Shown in pieces: positions 16,396 through 24,850 of a stretch of DNA of 64,000 bases; position 1 is the stretch's first letter, and each line of letters begins with the position of its first letter. The DNA is from Azospirillum sp. B510 (GTDB taxonomy: Bacteria > Pseudomonadota > Alphaproteobacteria > Azospirillales > Azospirillaceae). A program made the translations under genes and the position numbers. Location: the NCBI RefSeq assembly GCF_000010725.1, contig NC_013856.1:496001-560000 (forward strand), given 5' to 3'. The notes beneath the pieces are model-generated. The model did not search any database, was not told where the DNA came from, and saw only the letters and a list, made by a program, of their open reading frames with translations.

Positions 16396-18315
16396 TCAGC
16401 CTCCCAGCAGGGCGGTGGAGAGCCGGAAGGTGACGAAGGCGGCGCCATAGGCCAGCGCCGTCATGTAGACGATCATCACCAGCATCCAGAACCAGCTGTT
16501 GGTCTCCCGCTTCACCACCGACAGGGTGGAGACGCATTGCGGGGCGAACACGAACCACGCCAGCAGCGACAGCGCCGTCGGCAGGCTCCAGTCCGCCGCC
16601 AGCACCCCGGCCAGCGAGCCGGACAGCGCGTCCCCGGTCTCGCTCAGGGCATAGACGGTGCCCAGCGCCGCCACCGCCACCTCGCGCGCCGCCATGCCCG
16701 GCACCAGCGCGATGGCGATCTGCCAGGTGAAGCCGATGGGGGCGAGCAGCGGCGCCAGCGCATGGCCCAGCATCCCGGCGAAGCTGTAATCGATGGCCGG
16801 ACCCGCCGCCCCGTCCGGCGCCGCCGGGAAGCTGCCGAGGAACCACAGCAGGATCATGATGGCGAAGATCACCGTGCCGGCGCGGGCCAGGAAGATGCGC
16901 GCCCGTTCCAGCAGCCCCAGCAGGACGTCGCGCGGGCCGGGCAGCCGGTAGGAGGGCAACTCCATCAGCAGCGGTTCGCGCGCACCCTTGAAGATCGTGC
17001 GTTTCAGCACGAAGGCGACGGCCAGCGCCGACAGGATGCCGGCGGCATAGAGCGCGAACATCACCAGCCCTTGCAGGCCGATCATGCCGCCGGCCACCGT
17101 CCGGTTGGGGACGAAGGCGGCGATGATCAGGGTGTAGACCGGCAGCCGGGCCGAGCAGGTCATCAGCGGGGCGATCATGATGGTGGCCAGCCGGTCGGCG
17201 CGGTTCTCGATGGTGCGGGCGGCCATGATGCCGGGAACCGCGCAGGCGAAGCTGGACAGCAGCGGGATGAAGGCGCGGCCATGCAGCCCGACCCCGCCCA
17301 TGAGCCGGTCGAGCAGAAAGGCCGCCCGCGCCATGTAGCCGGTGGATTCCAGCATCAGGATGAAGAAGAACAGGACGAGGATCTGCGGCAGGAAGATCAC
17401 CACGCTGCCGACCCCGGCGATGATGCCGTCGGTGAGCAGGCTTTTCAGCAGGCCGTCGGGCAGGGCGGCGCCGGCGGCGGCCTGGACCCAGCCCAGCCCC
17501 TTGTCGATCATATCCATCGGCACCGCGGCCCAGGCGAACACCGCCTGGAACATCAGGAACAGCACCAGGAACAGGAAGGGCAGGCCGATGGCCGGATGCA
17601 GCAGGGCGGCGTCGATGCGCCGGGTGGCGAGCGACGGGCGCCCGGCATCGCGGAGTGCGGCGGCCAGGATGCCTTCGACCTCCTGGTGATAGGCGCGCAG
17701 GTCCCGCGCCGAAGGCTCGCTCCAGCCGCAAGGGGCTGAATCCGGGGCGGGGGCCGGCGCGAGGTCCGCCGCCAGCGCCGTCATGCTGCGGTCGATCTGG
17801 TCGAGCAGTCCGGCGACGCCGGTGCGCCGGATCGCCACCGTCGGCACCACCGGGACGCCCAGCGCCGCCGACAGGGCCGCCGCGTCGACGCGGCAGCCGC
17901 GCGCCTCGGCGACATCCATCATATTGAGCGCCAGGATGATCGGGCGGCCGAGCTTCCGCAACTCCAGCACCAGCCGCAGATGCAGGCGCAGATTGGTGGC
18001 GTCGGCGACGCAGACCATCACGTCGGGCGGCGCCTCGTGCCGGAAGCGGCCGAGCACGACGTCGCGCGTCACCTCCTCGTCGGGGGAGCGGGCGCGCAGG
18101 CTGTAGGTGCCGGGCAGGTCGACGATCTGCACGCGGTTGCCGGCCGGGCTGACGAACTCGCCGATCTTGCGCTCGACCGTGACGCCGGGATAGTTCGCCA
18201 CCTTCTGGCGGGCGCCGGTCAGGGCGTTGAACAGGGCGGTCTTGCCGCAATTCGGGTTGCCGACCAGCGCGATGCGCGGCGGGACGGCGGGACTGGACAG
18301 GATTGTATCGGACAT
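16396..18315 (-). CDS. feoB: Ferrous iron transporter FeoB
   Basis: 639-residue inner-membrane Fe2+ transporter with N-terminal G domain. G1 GNPNCGKTALFN, G2 region NYPGVTVE, G3 DLPGTYSL and G4 LNMMD are all seen. After a helical spacer domain come the FeoB membrane helices with the two Gate motifs (around STGYMARAAFLLDRLMGGVGLHGRAFIPLLSSFACAVPGIMAARTI, given here in part: conserved Cys in SSFACAVPG; and FVFAPQCVSTLSV). The start at 18315 (MSDTILSS) follows AGAAGTTT. It is shorter than the E. coli protein but normal for this group. Confidence 0.95.
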   Translation of the reverse strand: MSDTILSSPAVPPRIALVGNPNCGKTALFNALTGARQKVANYPGVTVERKIGEFVSPAGNRVQIVDLPGTYSLRARSPDEEVTRDVVLGRFRHEAPPDVMVCVADATNLRLHLRLVLELRKLGRPIILALNMMDVAEARGCRVDAAALSAALGVPVVPTVAIRRTGVAGLLDQIDRSMTALAADLAPAPAPDSAPCGWSEPSARDLRAYHQEVEGILAAALRDAGRPSLATRRIDAALLHPAIGLPFLFLVLFLMFQAVFAWAAVPMDMIDKGLGWVQAAAGAALPDGLLKSLLTDGIIAGVGSVVIFLPQILVLFFFILMLESTGYMARAAFLLDRLMGGVGLHGRAFIPLLSSFACAVPGIMAARTIENRADRLATIMIAPLMTCSARLPVYTLIIAAFVPNRTVAGGMIGLQGLVMFALYAAGILSALAVAFVLKRTIFKGAREPLLMELPSYRLPGPRDVLLGLLERARIFLARAGTVIFAIMILLWFLGSFPAAPDGAAGPAIDYSFAGMLGHALAPLLAPIGFTWQIAIALVPGMAAREVAVAALGTVYALSETGDALSGSLAGVLAADWSLPTALSLLAWFVFAPQCVSTLSVVKRETNSWFWMLVMIVYMTALAYGAAFVTFRLSTALLGG

Positions 18316-18350
18316 CGCGGAAACTTCTCCGCCAGGAGGAGGGGCGACGC

Positions 18351-18394
18351 CTGGAGTCTGTCCGGTGCCCATTGAAGCACCGGACAGGCTCCAG
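18351..18394. repeat. 18-bp-arm hairpin between feoA and feoB
   Basis: Left arm 18351-18368, 8-nt loop, right arm 18377-18394; one mismatch in 18 pairs (core TGTCCGGTGC). It lies 36 bp upstream of the feoB start, inside the transcript, and could alter the feoA:feoB ratio. Confidence 0.7.
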
Positions 18395-18408
18395 GCTTTC
18401 GGTTTTTC

Positions 18409-18451
18409 GTGTGATTCACGTTTCAAGCGATGCCGCTTGAAACGATCACAC
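18409..18451. repeat. Second hairpin between feoA and feoB
   Basis: Inner arms GTTTCAAGC (18420-18428) and GCTTGAAAC (18435-18443), outer arms GTGTGAT (18409-18415) and ATCACAC (18445-18451) with a small bulge. It directly follows the feoA stop codon. No U-tract follows on the coding strand, so it is not a clear intrinsic terminator. Confidence 0.65.
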
Positions 18452-18452
18452 T

Positions 18453-18821
18453 CTAGGCCAGCGTCACCAGAATGGCGTGCGCCTCGGCCCGGCGCAGGGC
18501 CAGGGTGTGGTCGTCGATGCGCACCGCGAGCGGATCGGCGCCGGGGAATCCCTCATGCAGGATCTCAACACGGGCGCCTTCGATCAGGCCCATCTCGATC
18601 ATGCGGCGTTCCAGCTCGCCCGGCGGCAGCGGGGTGGAAATGGCGGTCTCGTCGAGACCGGTCACCACCGCGCGCTGTCCCTTGCGCAACGCGCCGAGGC
18701 GATAACCGCTATCCCTGACCGGCGGAGGGTCCGCGGTGCCGCCGGGTGCCGGGCCAGGCAACCGGCCGGTGGTTACGGACGAGGTGGTGGCGTCAGCGGA
18801 GCTTGGCGGGAGCAGGGTCAT
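18453..18821 (-). CDS. feoA: FeoA-family SH3-like protein
   Basis: About 122 residues from the ATG at 18821 (a GTG at 18833 is in frame). The FeoA core occupies the last 80 residues: LGALRKGQRAVVTGLD, RRMIEMGLIEGARVEILHEGFPGADPLAVRIDDHTLALRRAEAHAILV in family order (R.m..mG...G..v.v....... p...v......l.lr...a..i.v). The Pro/Ser-rich N-terminal 40 residues are extra. FeoA is needed for full FeoB activity. It is the first gene of the feo operon. Confidence 0.88.
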   Translation of the reverse strand: MTLLPPSSADATTSSVTTGRLPGPAPGGTADPPPVRDSGYRLGALRKGQRAVVTGLDETAISTPLPPGELERRMIEMGLIEGARVEILHEGFPGADPLAVRIDDHTLALRRAEAHAILVTLA

Positions 18822-18895
18822 CGGGGGGAACACTCATAGGGGGCACGCCTGCGGAGGGTGTGCGCTTCGCGGCGACGGCCGCTGCCTCATAGTTC

Positions 18896-18910
18896 TGCGA
18901 ATCACTTTCA
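18896..18910 (-). promoter_or_regulatory. Candidate Fur-type iron box upstream of feoA
   Basis: Read on the feoA strand, TGAAAGTGATTCGCA agrees at 10 of 14 fixed positions with the 7-1-7 Fur consensus TGATAAT-N-ATTATCA. It lies about 75-90 bp upstream of feoA, a suitable place for iron repression. Confidence 0.35.
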
Positions 18911-19425
18911 TTAGCGATGTGGCGAAGCGTCGCGGAACGATATCCCCCGCCTGGCGGGAGGACGGCGCATCGGCATTTTCCCGTCGATTGACGATGAATT
19001 TTTCATGTTCGCCGGTGGTCGAAGCTGGTGGCTCCGCGCTGTCCTCATTCCGGCATTCCCGGATTTTGTGAAATTCCAATGCCGTTTCCAATCCAGAATG
19101 GCAAGGCTCGACCTTTGTTGCGCTGCAACCAAGATGCGTATTGGTTTGGTGGAAATCGCGATTGGCGAAGCTGAACTCACTTGAATGGTCGAAAACAGAT
19201 GCGAACCCCCCGTGATACCGCACATAATCCGATTAAAATCTGATATATCATCAAATTTTACAGACTATTGCTTACATCAGCATGTCAAACATAGCGGATT
19301 TAAAAATATATGATCCATTAGCGGAAAATTTAATTTTCCTCGCAATTTCGGTTTACCAATTCTTTGGAGTTAGGAACTAAGTTTCGACTCTCTCCCACAA
19401 AGCGGTTGTGTCGCTGGAGTCGCCA
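18911..19425. other. AT-rich spacer between feoA and the MFS gene
   Basis: No gene supported. From about 19200 the base composition falls far below that of the neighbours (e.g. AAAATCTGATATATCATC, GGATTTAAAAATATATGATCC) and stays low into the first 50 codons of the MFS gene. A dyad GTTGC-N3-GCAAC lies at 19117-19129. No transposase, terminal repeats or phage genes are seen, but the region looks transferred or strongly promoter-like. Confidence 0.5.
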
Positions 19426-21102
19426 ATGCAACCAAATTCAGTTGCGCATCCGCGTGTGTCTCTGCCCATTGTGATCATCTTCTGTATTTGCATGTTTTCT
19501 TATCTGATTTTTGAAAAATTTTACGGAACTGTTGGGTCGAAGCTTGGACTTGATGCCGCACAGGTTCTGGCAGCGACCATCCGCGACCAAATGGCGATCA
19601 TGGCCATCGCCGTCGCGGCGATGGCCGCGGCCGCGGGGCTGCTGTCGCCGTCCCTACTGCGGGCGGCCGGCGCCACGCCGCTGCGGGCTTTGACGATGGT
19701 GGCGGCGGCGGTGCTGGTCTTCGGTGCCGCGTCCCTGCCGTCGCTTGTCGGGCGGCTGCCGGACGGCGCGGCGCAGGACTTCCTCTCCGACGCGGCGGTG
19801 CTGCTGGCCGTCTGTCTTCTCCTGGTCTTCGAAGGGTTGCTTCTTCTCGCCACCCGGCGGCGGCCGGGGGAGACCGGTGGCGGGACGGCGGCGGTGGGCG
19901 CCATGCGCGCCGCCCTGTTCCTCTTCATGCTGGCGGAGGAGTTGTCGCGCTCCTTCCTGCCGCTCTACGCCCGCGATCTCTACATCCCCGTCGCCGGTCT
20001 GTCGGACACGTTGATGATGGGGCTGCCGATCGGGCTGTTCATGGCCCTGGTCGCGGTCTTCACGCCCTTCGCCGGCGCCTGGGCCGACCGGTTCGGCAGC
20101 CGCCGCACGCTGATGCTCGGCTCCCTGCCGGCGGTGGCGGGATTCGCCGGGACGGCGATGGCCGGGTCGCTGGCGGAGCTGTTGCTGTGGCGCGGTGCCT
20201 GCGCGCTCGGTTACGCGGTGATGTTCATCGCGGCGCAGGGTTTCATCGCCCGCCATACCCCGGCGGACCGACGGGCGCGCGGCATGGCGCAGTTCGTCGC
20301 CGCGGTGATCGTGGCCGGCCTGTGCGGCGCGCCGCTGGGCGGCATCCTGGCCGACCAGTTCGGCTATCGCGCCACCTTCGCCGTTTCGGCGTTGCTGGTC
20401 CTGGTCGCGGTGGCGGCGGTGACGCTGCTTCCGGCCGACCGGCAGGGGGACCGGGCGCAACGCCGCCGCGTCCGCATGGGTGACGTGAGGGCGCTGCTGG
20501 CGAATTCCCGATTCCTGGCACTGCTGCTGTTCTCGTCGGTGCCGACGAAGCTGATGCTGACCGGATACCTGTTCTATCTCGTCCCGGTGTCGCTCCATGC
20601 GGCGGGCGAGACGCCGGCCGGGATCGGCCGGCTGATGATGATCTATGGACTGATGATCGTCCTGCTCGGCCCCTGGGTGTCGCGGATGGCCGACCGGACC
20701 GGCCGCCACGCCTTCTTCGCCGGGCTGGGCGGGCTGGTCGGCGGGGCCGGCACCCTGGCGATCCTCCAGGAGCCGGGGGTGCCGGGACTGCTGATCGGCA
20801 TCGCCGCCCTCGGCATCGCCCACGCGCTCAACAACGCCACCCAGCTGGCGCTGGTGCCGGAGGTCTGCCGCGCCGACTGCGCCCGCATCGGCGACTCCAG
20901 CGTCTTCGCGGTCTACCGCCTGCTGGAGCGCGGCGGTTCGGCGGTCGGTCCGCTGCTGGCCGCGGCGCTGGCCGACCGTTTCGGAATTCAGGCCGCGCTG
21001 GTGGCGCTGGGCCTGCTCGGCATGCTGTGCGGCGCCGCCTTCTGCGCCGTCTTCCTGCTGGCCTCCTCCAGCCCGTCCGCCGCCGAGGGAGCCGCCCGAT
21101 GA
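19426..21102 (+). CDS. MFS-type membrane protein with extra N-terminal membrane region
   Basis: About 558 residues from the ATG at 19426, which has GGAG 6 bp upstream (the GTG at 19408 is less likely). The first 150 residues hold about four hydrophobic segments separate from the transporter core. From about residue 160 there is an MFS body with the loop motif GAWADRFGSRRTLMLG and its second-half equivalent SRMADRTGRHAFFAG. The substrate is unknown. The stop overlaps the next gene (ATGA), so it is coupled to the alpha/beta hydrolase. The first 50 codons are AT-rich compared with the rest. Confidence 0.8.
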   Translation: MQPNSVAHPRVSLPIVIIFCICMFSYLIFEKFYGTVGSKLGLDAAQVLAATIRDQMAIMAIAVAAMAAAAGLLSPSLLRAAGATPLRALTMVAAAVLVFGAASLPSLVGRLPDGAAQDFLSDAAVLLAVCLLLVFEGLLLLATRRRPGETGGGTAAVGAMRAALFLFMLAEELSRSFLPLYARDLYIPVAGLSDTLMMGLPIGLFMALVAVFTPFAGAWADRFGSRRTLMLGSLPAVAGFAGTAMAGSLAELLLWRGACALGYAVMFIAAQGFIARHTPADRRARGMAQFVAAVIVAGLCGAPLGGILADQFGYRATFAVSALLVLVAVAAVTLLPADRQGDRAQRRRVRMGDVRALLANSRFLALLLFSSVPTKLMLTGYLFYLVPVSLHAAGETPAGIGRLMMIYGLMIVLLGPWVSRMADRTGRHAFFAGLGGLVGGAGTLAILQEPGVPGLLIGIAALGIAHALNNATQLALVPEVCRADCARIGDSSVFAVYRLLERGGSAVGPLLAAALADRFGIQAALVALGLLGMLCGAAFCAVFLLASSSPSAAEGAAR

Positions 21103-22346
21103 CGGCTCCGGCATCACGCCCCGCGCGGTTCCCTCCGCCACCCTCGCCGCTTTCGACACCCCACCCATCGATCACGGAGGCTTCGACGCCCATGCCTGAC
21201 CAGATGCTCGTGGAACCCGTTCGGACCATGCCCACCCTGTCCTTCGCCGGAGAGAGCCTTGCCATCGCCGGCCGCCACGACCGGCCGATGGAGGCGCTGC
21301 GCGCCACCCTGGACGCGCTCGGCGTCGGATCGGCGGAGGAGATGAGCTGGAAGACCTACGAGACGATCATGCGGGTCATCGAACCGCTGATCGGCGCCGG
21401 CCACCGGCTGCGTCATTTCGACTATACCCACTGCGCCACCCTCCAGCCCGGCACGGTGGAGCGGCTGCGCAACGACTACAGCATCCGCCTCGCCTATACG
21501 GAATGGGGCAGCCCGGACAATCCGGCCATCCTGTGCCTGGGCGGCATCGCCAATTCGGCGCGACGCTTCGACTATCTCGCCCGCGCGCTGTCGCGCCATT
21601 ACCATGTGCTGTGCCTGGATTGGGCCGGGCGCGGGCGCAGCGGCTGGCTGGCCGACCAGTCGGACTACAGCTTCGAGAGCAACGTCGCCCAGGTGCTGGC
21701 GCTGATCCGGCACAAGCGTCTGGGTCCGGTCACGCTGCTGGGATCCTCGCTGGGCGGCAGCGTCGCGATGCGGGTGGCGGCCGAGGCGCCGGAGCTGGTC
21801 GACCGGCTGATCCTGAACGACATCGGCCCCTTCATCCCGACCGAACGCCGCCGCCGCCGCGCCGAATCGGTCGCCCGCCACTATGTCTTCCGCGAACCGG
21901 CGCAGATGTTCCGCCGCACCGGGGCGGCCCAGAAGAATGACGGGCCGGTCGACGACACCGTTCTGCTGCACAACAGTTTCCACCAGACCCGCTGGTCGGA
22001 GGAGAATGGCGGCCGGGTCTATCGCCACGACATCCGCGCGCTGCAATGCTACCGCGACGGCGCCGCCCAGGATCATGACCAGTGGGACGACTGGCGGCTC
22101 GTCGCCTGCCCGGTGCTGCTGGTGCACGGCATGATGAGCGACGCCCTTCAGGAGACCACCATCGCGCGGATGATGGGGCGGCCGGGGACCAGCGTCCTGC
22201 ATGTGCCGGACGTCGGCCACACCCCGACCTTGAGCGACCCGCTGCATATCGGCGCCCTGGCCCGCTGGATGGCGGACCGCCATGCCCTGCCGGTGGAAAG
22301 CACCATCGGCTGGAGCGCCGGCGCCGCGCGCATCCTGTTCCGCTGA
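21099..22346 (+). CDS. Alpha/beta hydrolase
   Basis: 415 residues from the overlapping ATG at 21099 (GAGGGAG site); an ATG at 21192 (MPDQMLVEP) removes a Pro/Ser-rich lead and is also plausible. Hydrolase core: LCLGGIANSARRFDYLARALS (oxyanion region), nucleophile elbow LLGSSLGGSVAMR (Ser), acid LLVHGMMSDAL (Asp), and His in VPDVGHTPTL. An unusual 100-residue N-terminal segment (KTYETIMRVIEPLIGAGHRLRHFDYTHC) precedes the core. It is coupled to the MFS gene and followed 11 bp later by a phosphatase gene. No substrate can be given. Confidence 0.82.
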   Translation: MTAPASRPARFPPPPSPLSTPHPSITEASTPMPDQMLVEPVRTMPTLSFAGESLAIAGRHDRPMEALRATLDALGVGSAEEMSWKTYETIMRVIEPLIGAGHRLRHFDYTHCATLQPGTVERLRNDYSIRLAYTEWGSPDNPAILCLGGIANSARRFDYLARALSRHYHVLCLDWAGRGRSGWLADQSDYSFESNVAQVLALIRHKRLGPVTLLGSSLGGSVAMRVAAEAPELVDRLILNDIGPFIPTERRRRRAESVARHYVFREPAQMFRRTGAAQKNDGPVDDTVLLHNSFHQTRWSEENGGRVYRHDIRALQCYRDGAAQDHDQWDDWRLVACPVLLVHGMMSDALQETTIARMMGRPGTSVLHVPDVGHTPTLSDPLHIGALARWMADRHALPVESTIGWSAGAARILFR

Positions 22347-22357
22347 GGGGTTTGGCG

Positions 22358-22996
22358 ATGACCGACGGCTTCCATTTCGTCCGCCATGGCGAGACCGACG
22401 ACAACCGGCGCGGCGTGCGCTGCGGCGGCGACCGCGACGTGCCGCTGACCGACCGCGGGCTCGAACAGGCGCGGGCGGCGGCGGAGCGCTTCCGCCGTTC
22501 GGGCCGGCCCTGCGGTCTGGTGGTGGCCGGGCCGCTGCGGCGCACCGTCGCCACCGGCGCCCTGTTCGCCGAGCTGCTCGGCGTTCCGCTCGTCCGGCGC
22601 GACTGGCTGCGCGAGCGCGGCCTGGGGGAGTGGAACGGCCTGTCCATCGAGCAGACCCGCCCCTGGTTCGCCGCCGGGCGGACGCCGCCGGGCGGGGAAG
22701 GCGAGGAGGTCTTCGCGGCCCGCGTCCTGGACGGCGTCGATGACCTTGCCGACGGGCCCGACGGCCTGCTGGCGCGCCGGCCGCTTCTGGTCGGCAGCAA
22801 GGGGATCGGCCGCATCCTGCTGCACCGCCTCGCCGGACGGCCGGGCGTGGAGCTGGGGAATTGCGAGGTCGTGGCCTTCACCCGTCCGCCCGCCCCGCCG
22901 GGCGGGCGGTGGCGCTGCGATCCGCTTGAGGCGCCGCCCGCCACCCATTGCCCGCCGCCCGCTGTCCGGCCCGAGCCGGATGCGGTCGAACACTGA
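22358..22996 (+). CDS. Histidine phosphatase (phosphoglycerate mutase-like)
   Basis: 212 residues. The catalytic RHG motif is in FHFVRHGETDDN, with the second Arg in SGPLRRT-like VAGPLRRTVATG, Glu in RERGLGEWNGLS, and the closing segment PLLVGSKGIGRILLHRL where a His normally follows (the usual 'VSHG' is replaced by 'VGSKG'). That missing second catalytic His suggests altered or weak activity. The C-terminus is Pro-rich. It is the third gene of the MFS/hydrolase row. Confidence 0.78.
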   Translation: MTDGFHFVRHGETDDNRRGVRCGGDRDVPLTDRGLEQARAAAERFRRSGRPCGLVVAGPLRRTVATGALFAELLGVPLVRRDWLRERGLGEWNGLSIEQTRPWFAAGRTPPGGEGEEVFAARVLDGVDDLADGPDGLLARRPLLVGSKGIGRILLHRLAGRPGVELGNCEVVAFTRPPAPPGGRWRCDPLEAPPATHCPPPAVRPEPDAVEH

Positions 22997-23050
22997 ATTG
23001 ATGCGCGGATGCCGCGCGAAGTCGCATGGATCCGGAGGAGGAGAGGGGCG

Positions 23051-24730
23051 ATGAAGCTCAAGATTGGTACGCGGCTCATGCTGCTGGTGTTCGGTGTGGC
23101 GCTGCTCAGCACGCTGGCCGGAGCCACCGTCCACCTGACGGGGACGCGCACGAACCTGACCGAACAGCGCAAGGCCAAGGTCAAGGAGATGGTGGAGGCC
23201 GCCGCCTCCGTCGTCGCGCTGTATGGCGAGCAGGAGAAGGCCGGCAAGCTGTCGCGCGCCGAGGCGCAGGAGCGCGCCCGCGACGCCGTGCGCTCCATGC
23301 GCTATGGCAATGGCGAGTATTTCTTCGTCTATGACTATGCAGGCGTCAGCCTGGTGCATGGCCTGCGCCCGCAGGTCGAAGGCAAGAACCTGCTGAACCT
23401 GAAGGACCCCGACGGCGTCCCCTTCAACATGCAGATGACCGAGGCGGCCAAGGCCGGCGGCGGCTTCGTCGTCTTCCGCCACAAGCGCACCGACGATGCC
23501 GAGCCGTCGCCGAAGATCGCCTACGCCGCCGGCTATCAGCCCTGGCAATGGATGATCGGCACCGGCGTCTACACCGACGACGTCGACGCGGAGTTCCGCG
23601 TCCGCGTCTGGCGCGAGCTGGAGGTGTCGCTGGTTCTGCTGGCGATCAGCGTCGGCATCGGCATCTGGGTGTCGCACGGCCTGTCGCGTCCGCTGCTGGC
23701 GATCCGCGATGTGCTGGGCCGCATCGGCGGCGGCGATCTCGCCGCCGATGTTCCCCATGCCGGGCGTCCGGACGAGATCGGCGACATGGCCCGCGCCGTG
23801 GCCGGTCTCGCCACCACCCTGCGGGCCGCCCGCGACGAGAGCCAGCGCGCCGAGCTGGAGCGCGCCGCCCGCGACCTCCAGCGCGAGCGCCTGTCCGCCC
23901 GCGCCGCCGAGTTCGCCCGCGCCATGGACGAGGTGGTGGCGACGCTCAGCACCACCACGGTGGACCTGCATGACCGCACCGCCGCCCTGACCAGCGACGC
24001 CGCCAGCACCACCGACGAGGCGCATGCCGCCGCCGGCGCGGCGCGGGGCGCCTCCGACAGCGTCGAATCCGCCGCCCAGGCCAGCGAGGAGCTGCGCAGC
24101 TCCATCGCCGAGATCAGCCGTCAGGTGGAAAGCGCCGCCCAGACCGCCTCGCGCGCGGTGACCGAGACCGCCAACACCACCGGCATCGTCACCGGCCTCG
24201 CGTCCGCCGCCGAACAGATCGGCGCGGTGGTGGAGCTGATCAACTCGATCGCCGGCCAGACCAACCTGCTGGCGCTCAACGCCACCATCGAGGCCGCCCG
24301 CGCCGGCGAGGCCGGCAAGGGCTTCGCCGTCGTCGCCAGCGAGGTCAAGAGCCTCGCCACCCAGACGGCGAAGGCGACGGAGGACATCCAGGCCCAGGTC
24401 GGTGCGATCCGGGCGGCGACGGCGAACGCCATCAGCGCCATCGAAGGCATCGCCAGCCTGATCACCAACCTCAGCGGACTGAACGGCGAGGTAGCGTCGG
24501 CGGTGCAGCAGCAGGAGGCGGCGACCCACCAGATCTTCGCCAACGCCCGCACCGCCGCCGACAACTCCCGCCGCGTCACCAGCAGCGTCGGGTCGCTGTC
24601 CTCGACCATGACCGTCACCAGCGAGCGGATGCGTCTGGTGTCCTCCAGCGTGGAGAATGTCTCCGAACAGTCGGAGCGGCTGAAGGACGAGGTCCAGCGC
24701 TTCGTGGCGGAGGTGAACGCCGCCGCCTGA
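23051..24730 (+). CDS. Methyl-accepting chemotaxis protein with single-Cache sensor
   Basis: 559 residues. Membrane helix at 8-30; periplasmic sCache-type domain at about 31-190 (RYGNGEYFFVYDYAGVSLVHGLRPQVEGKNL and WQWMIGTGVYTDDVDAEF are typical); second membrane helix at about 195-215; HAMP domain to about 270; then the long coiled-coil signalling domain with the tip EQIGAVVELINSIAGQTNLLALNATIEAARAGEAGKGFAVVASEVK in family order. No C-terminal CheR-binding pentapeptide is seen. sCache receptors often sense small organic acids. It follows the phosphatase gene by 54 bp. Confidence 0.93.
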   Translation: MKLKIGTRLMLLVFGVALLSTLAGATVHLTGTRTNLTEQRKAKVKEMVEAAASVVALYGEQEKAGKLSRAEAQERARDAVRSMRYGNGEYFFVYDYAGVSLVHGLRPQVEGKNLLNLKDPDGVPFNMQMTEAAKAGGGFVVFRHKRTDDAEPSPKIAYAAGYQPWQWMIGTGVYTDDVDAEFRVRVWRELEVSLVLLAISVGIGIWVSHGLSRPLLAIRDVLGRIGGGDLAADVPHAGRPDEIGDMARAVAGLATTLRAARDESQRAELERAARDLQRERLSARAAEFARAMDEVVATLSTTTVDLHDRTAALTSDAASTTDEAHAAAGAARGASDSVESAAQASEELRSSIAEISRQVESAAQTASRAVTETANTTGIVTGLASAAEQIGAVVELINSIAGQTNLLALNATIEAARAGEAGKGFAVVASEVKSLATQTAKATEDIQAQVGAIRAATANAISAIEGIASLITNLSGLNGEVASAVQQQEAATHQIFANARTAADNSRRVTSSVGSLSSTMTVTSERMRLVSSSVENVSEQSERLKDEVQRFVAEVNAAA

Positions 24731-24850
24731 CCGGAGATGCCCGGCGGGCCATGGGGGTGGCTTCCAGCGGTTCAGGCCGCCGGGGGCCGCCCCTTTTCCG
24801 TTTCCGGCCCCATTTCCGGCCCCACTTCCGGTCGCGTTTCCAGCGCTGTC

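Noticed and set aside
19200..19425. AT-rich region considered as an insertion-sequence remnant
   Set aside because: No transposase fragment, terminal inverted repeats or target duplication could be found by eye.
22148..24529. 793-residue open frame opposite the phosphatase and chemoreceptor
   Set aside because: Composition rich in Gly, His and Asp without any domain; antisense to a clear chemoreceptor.
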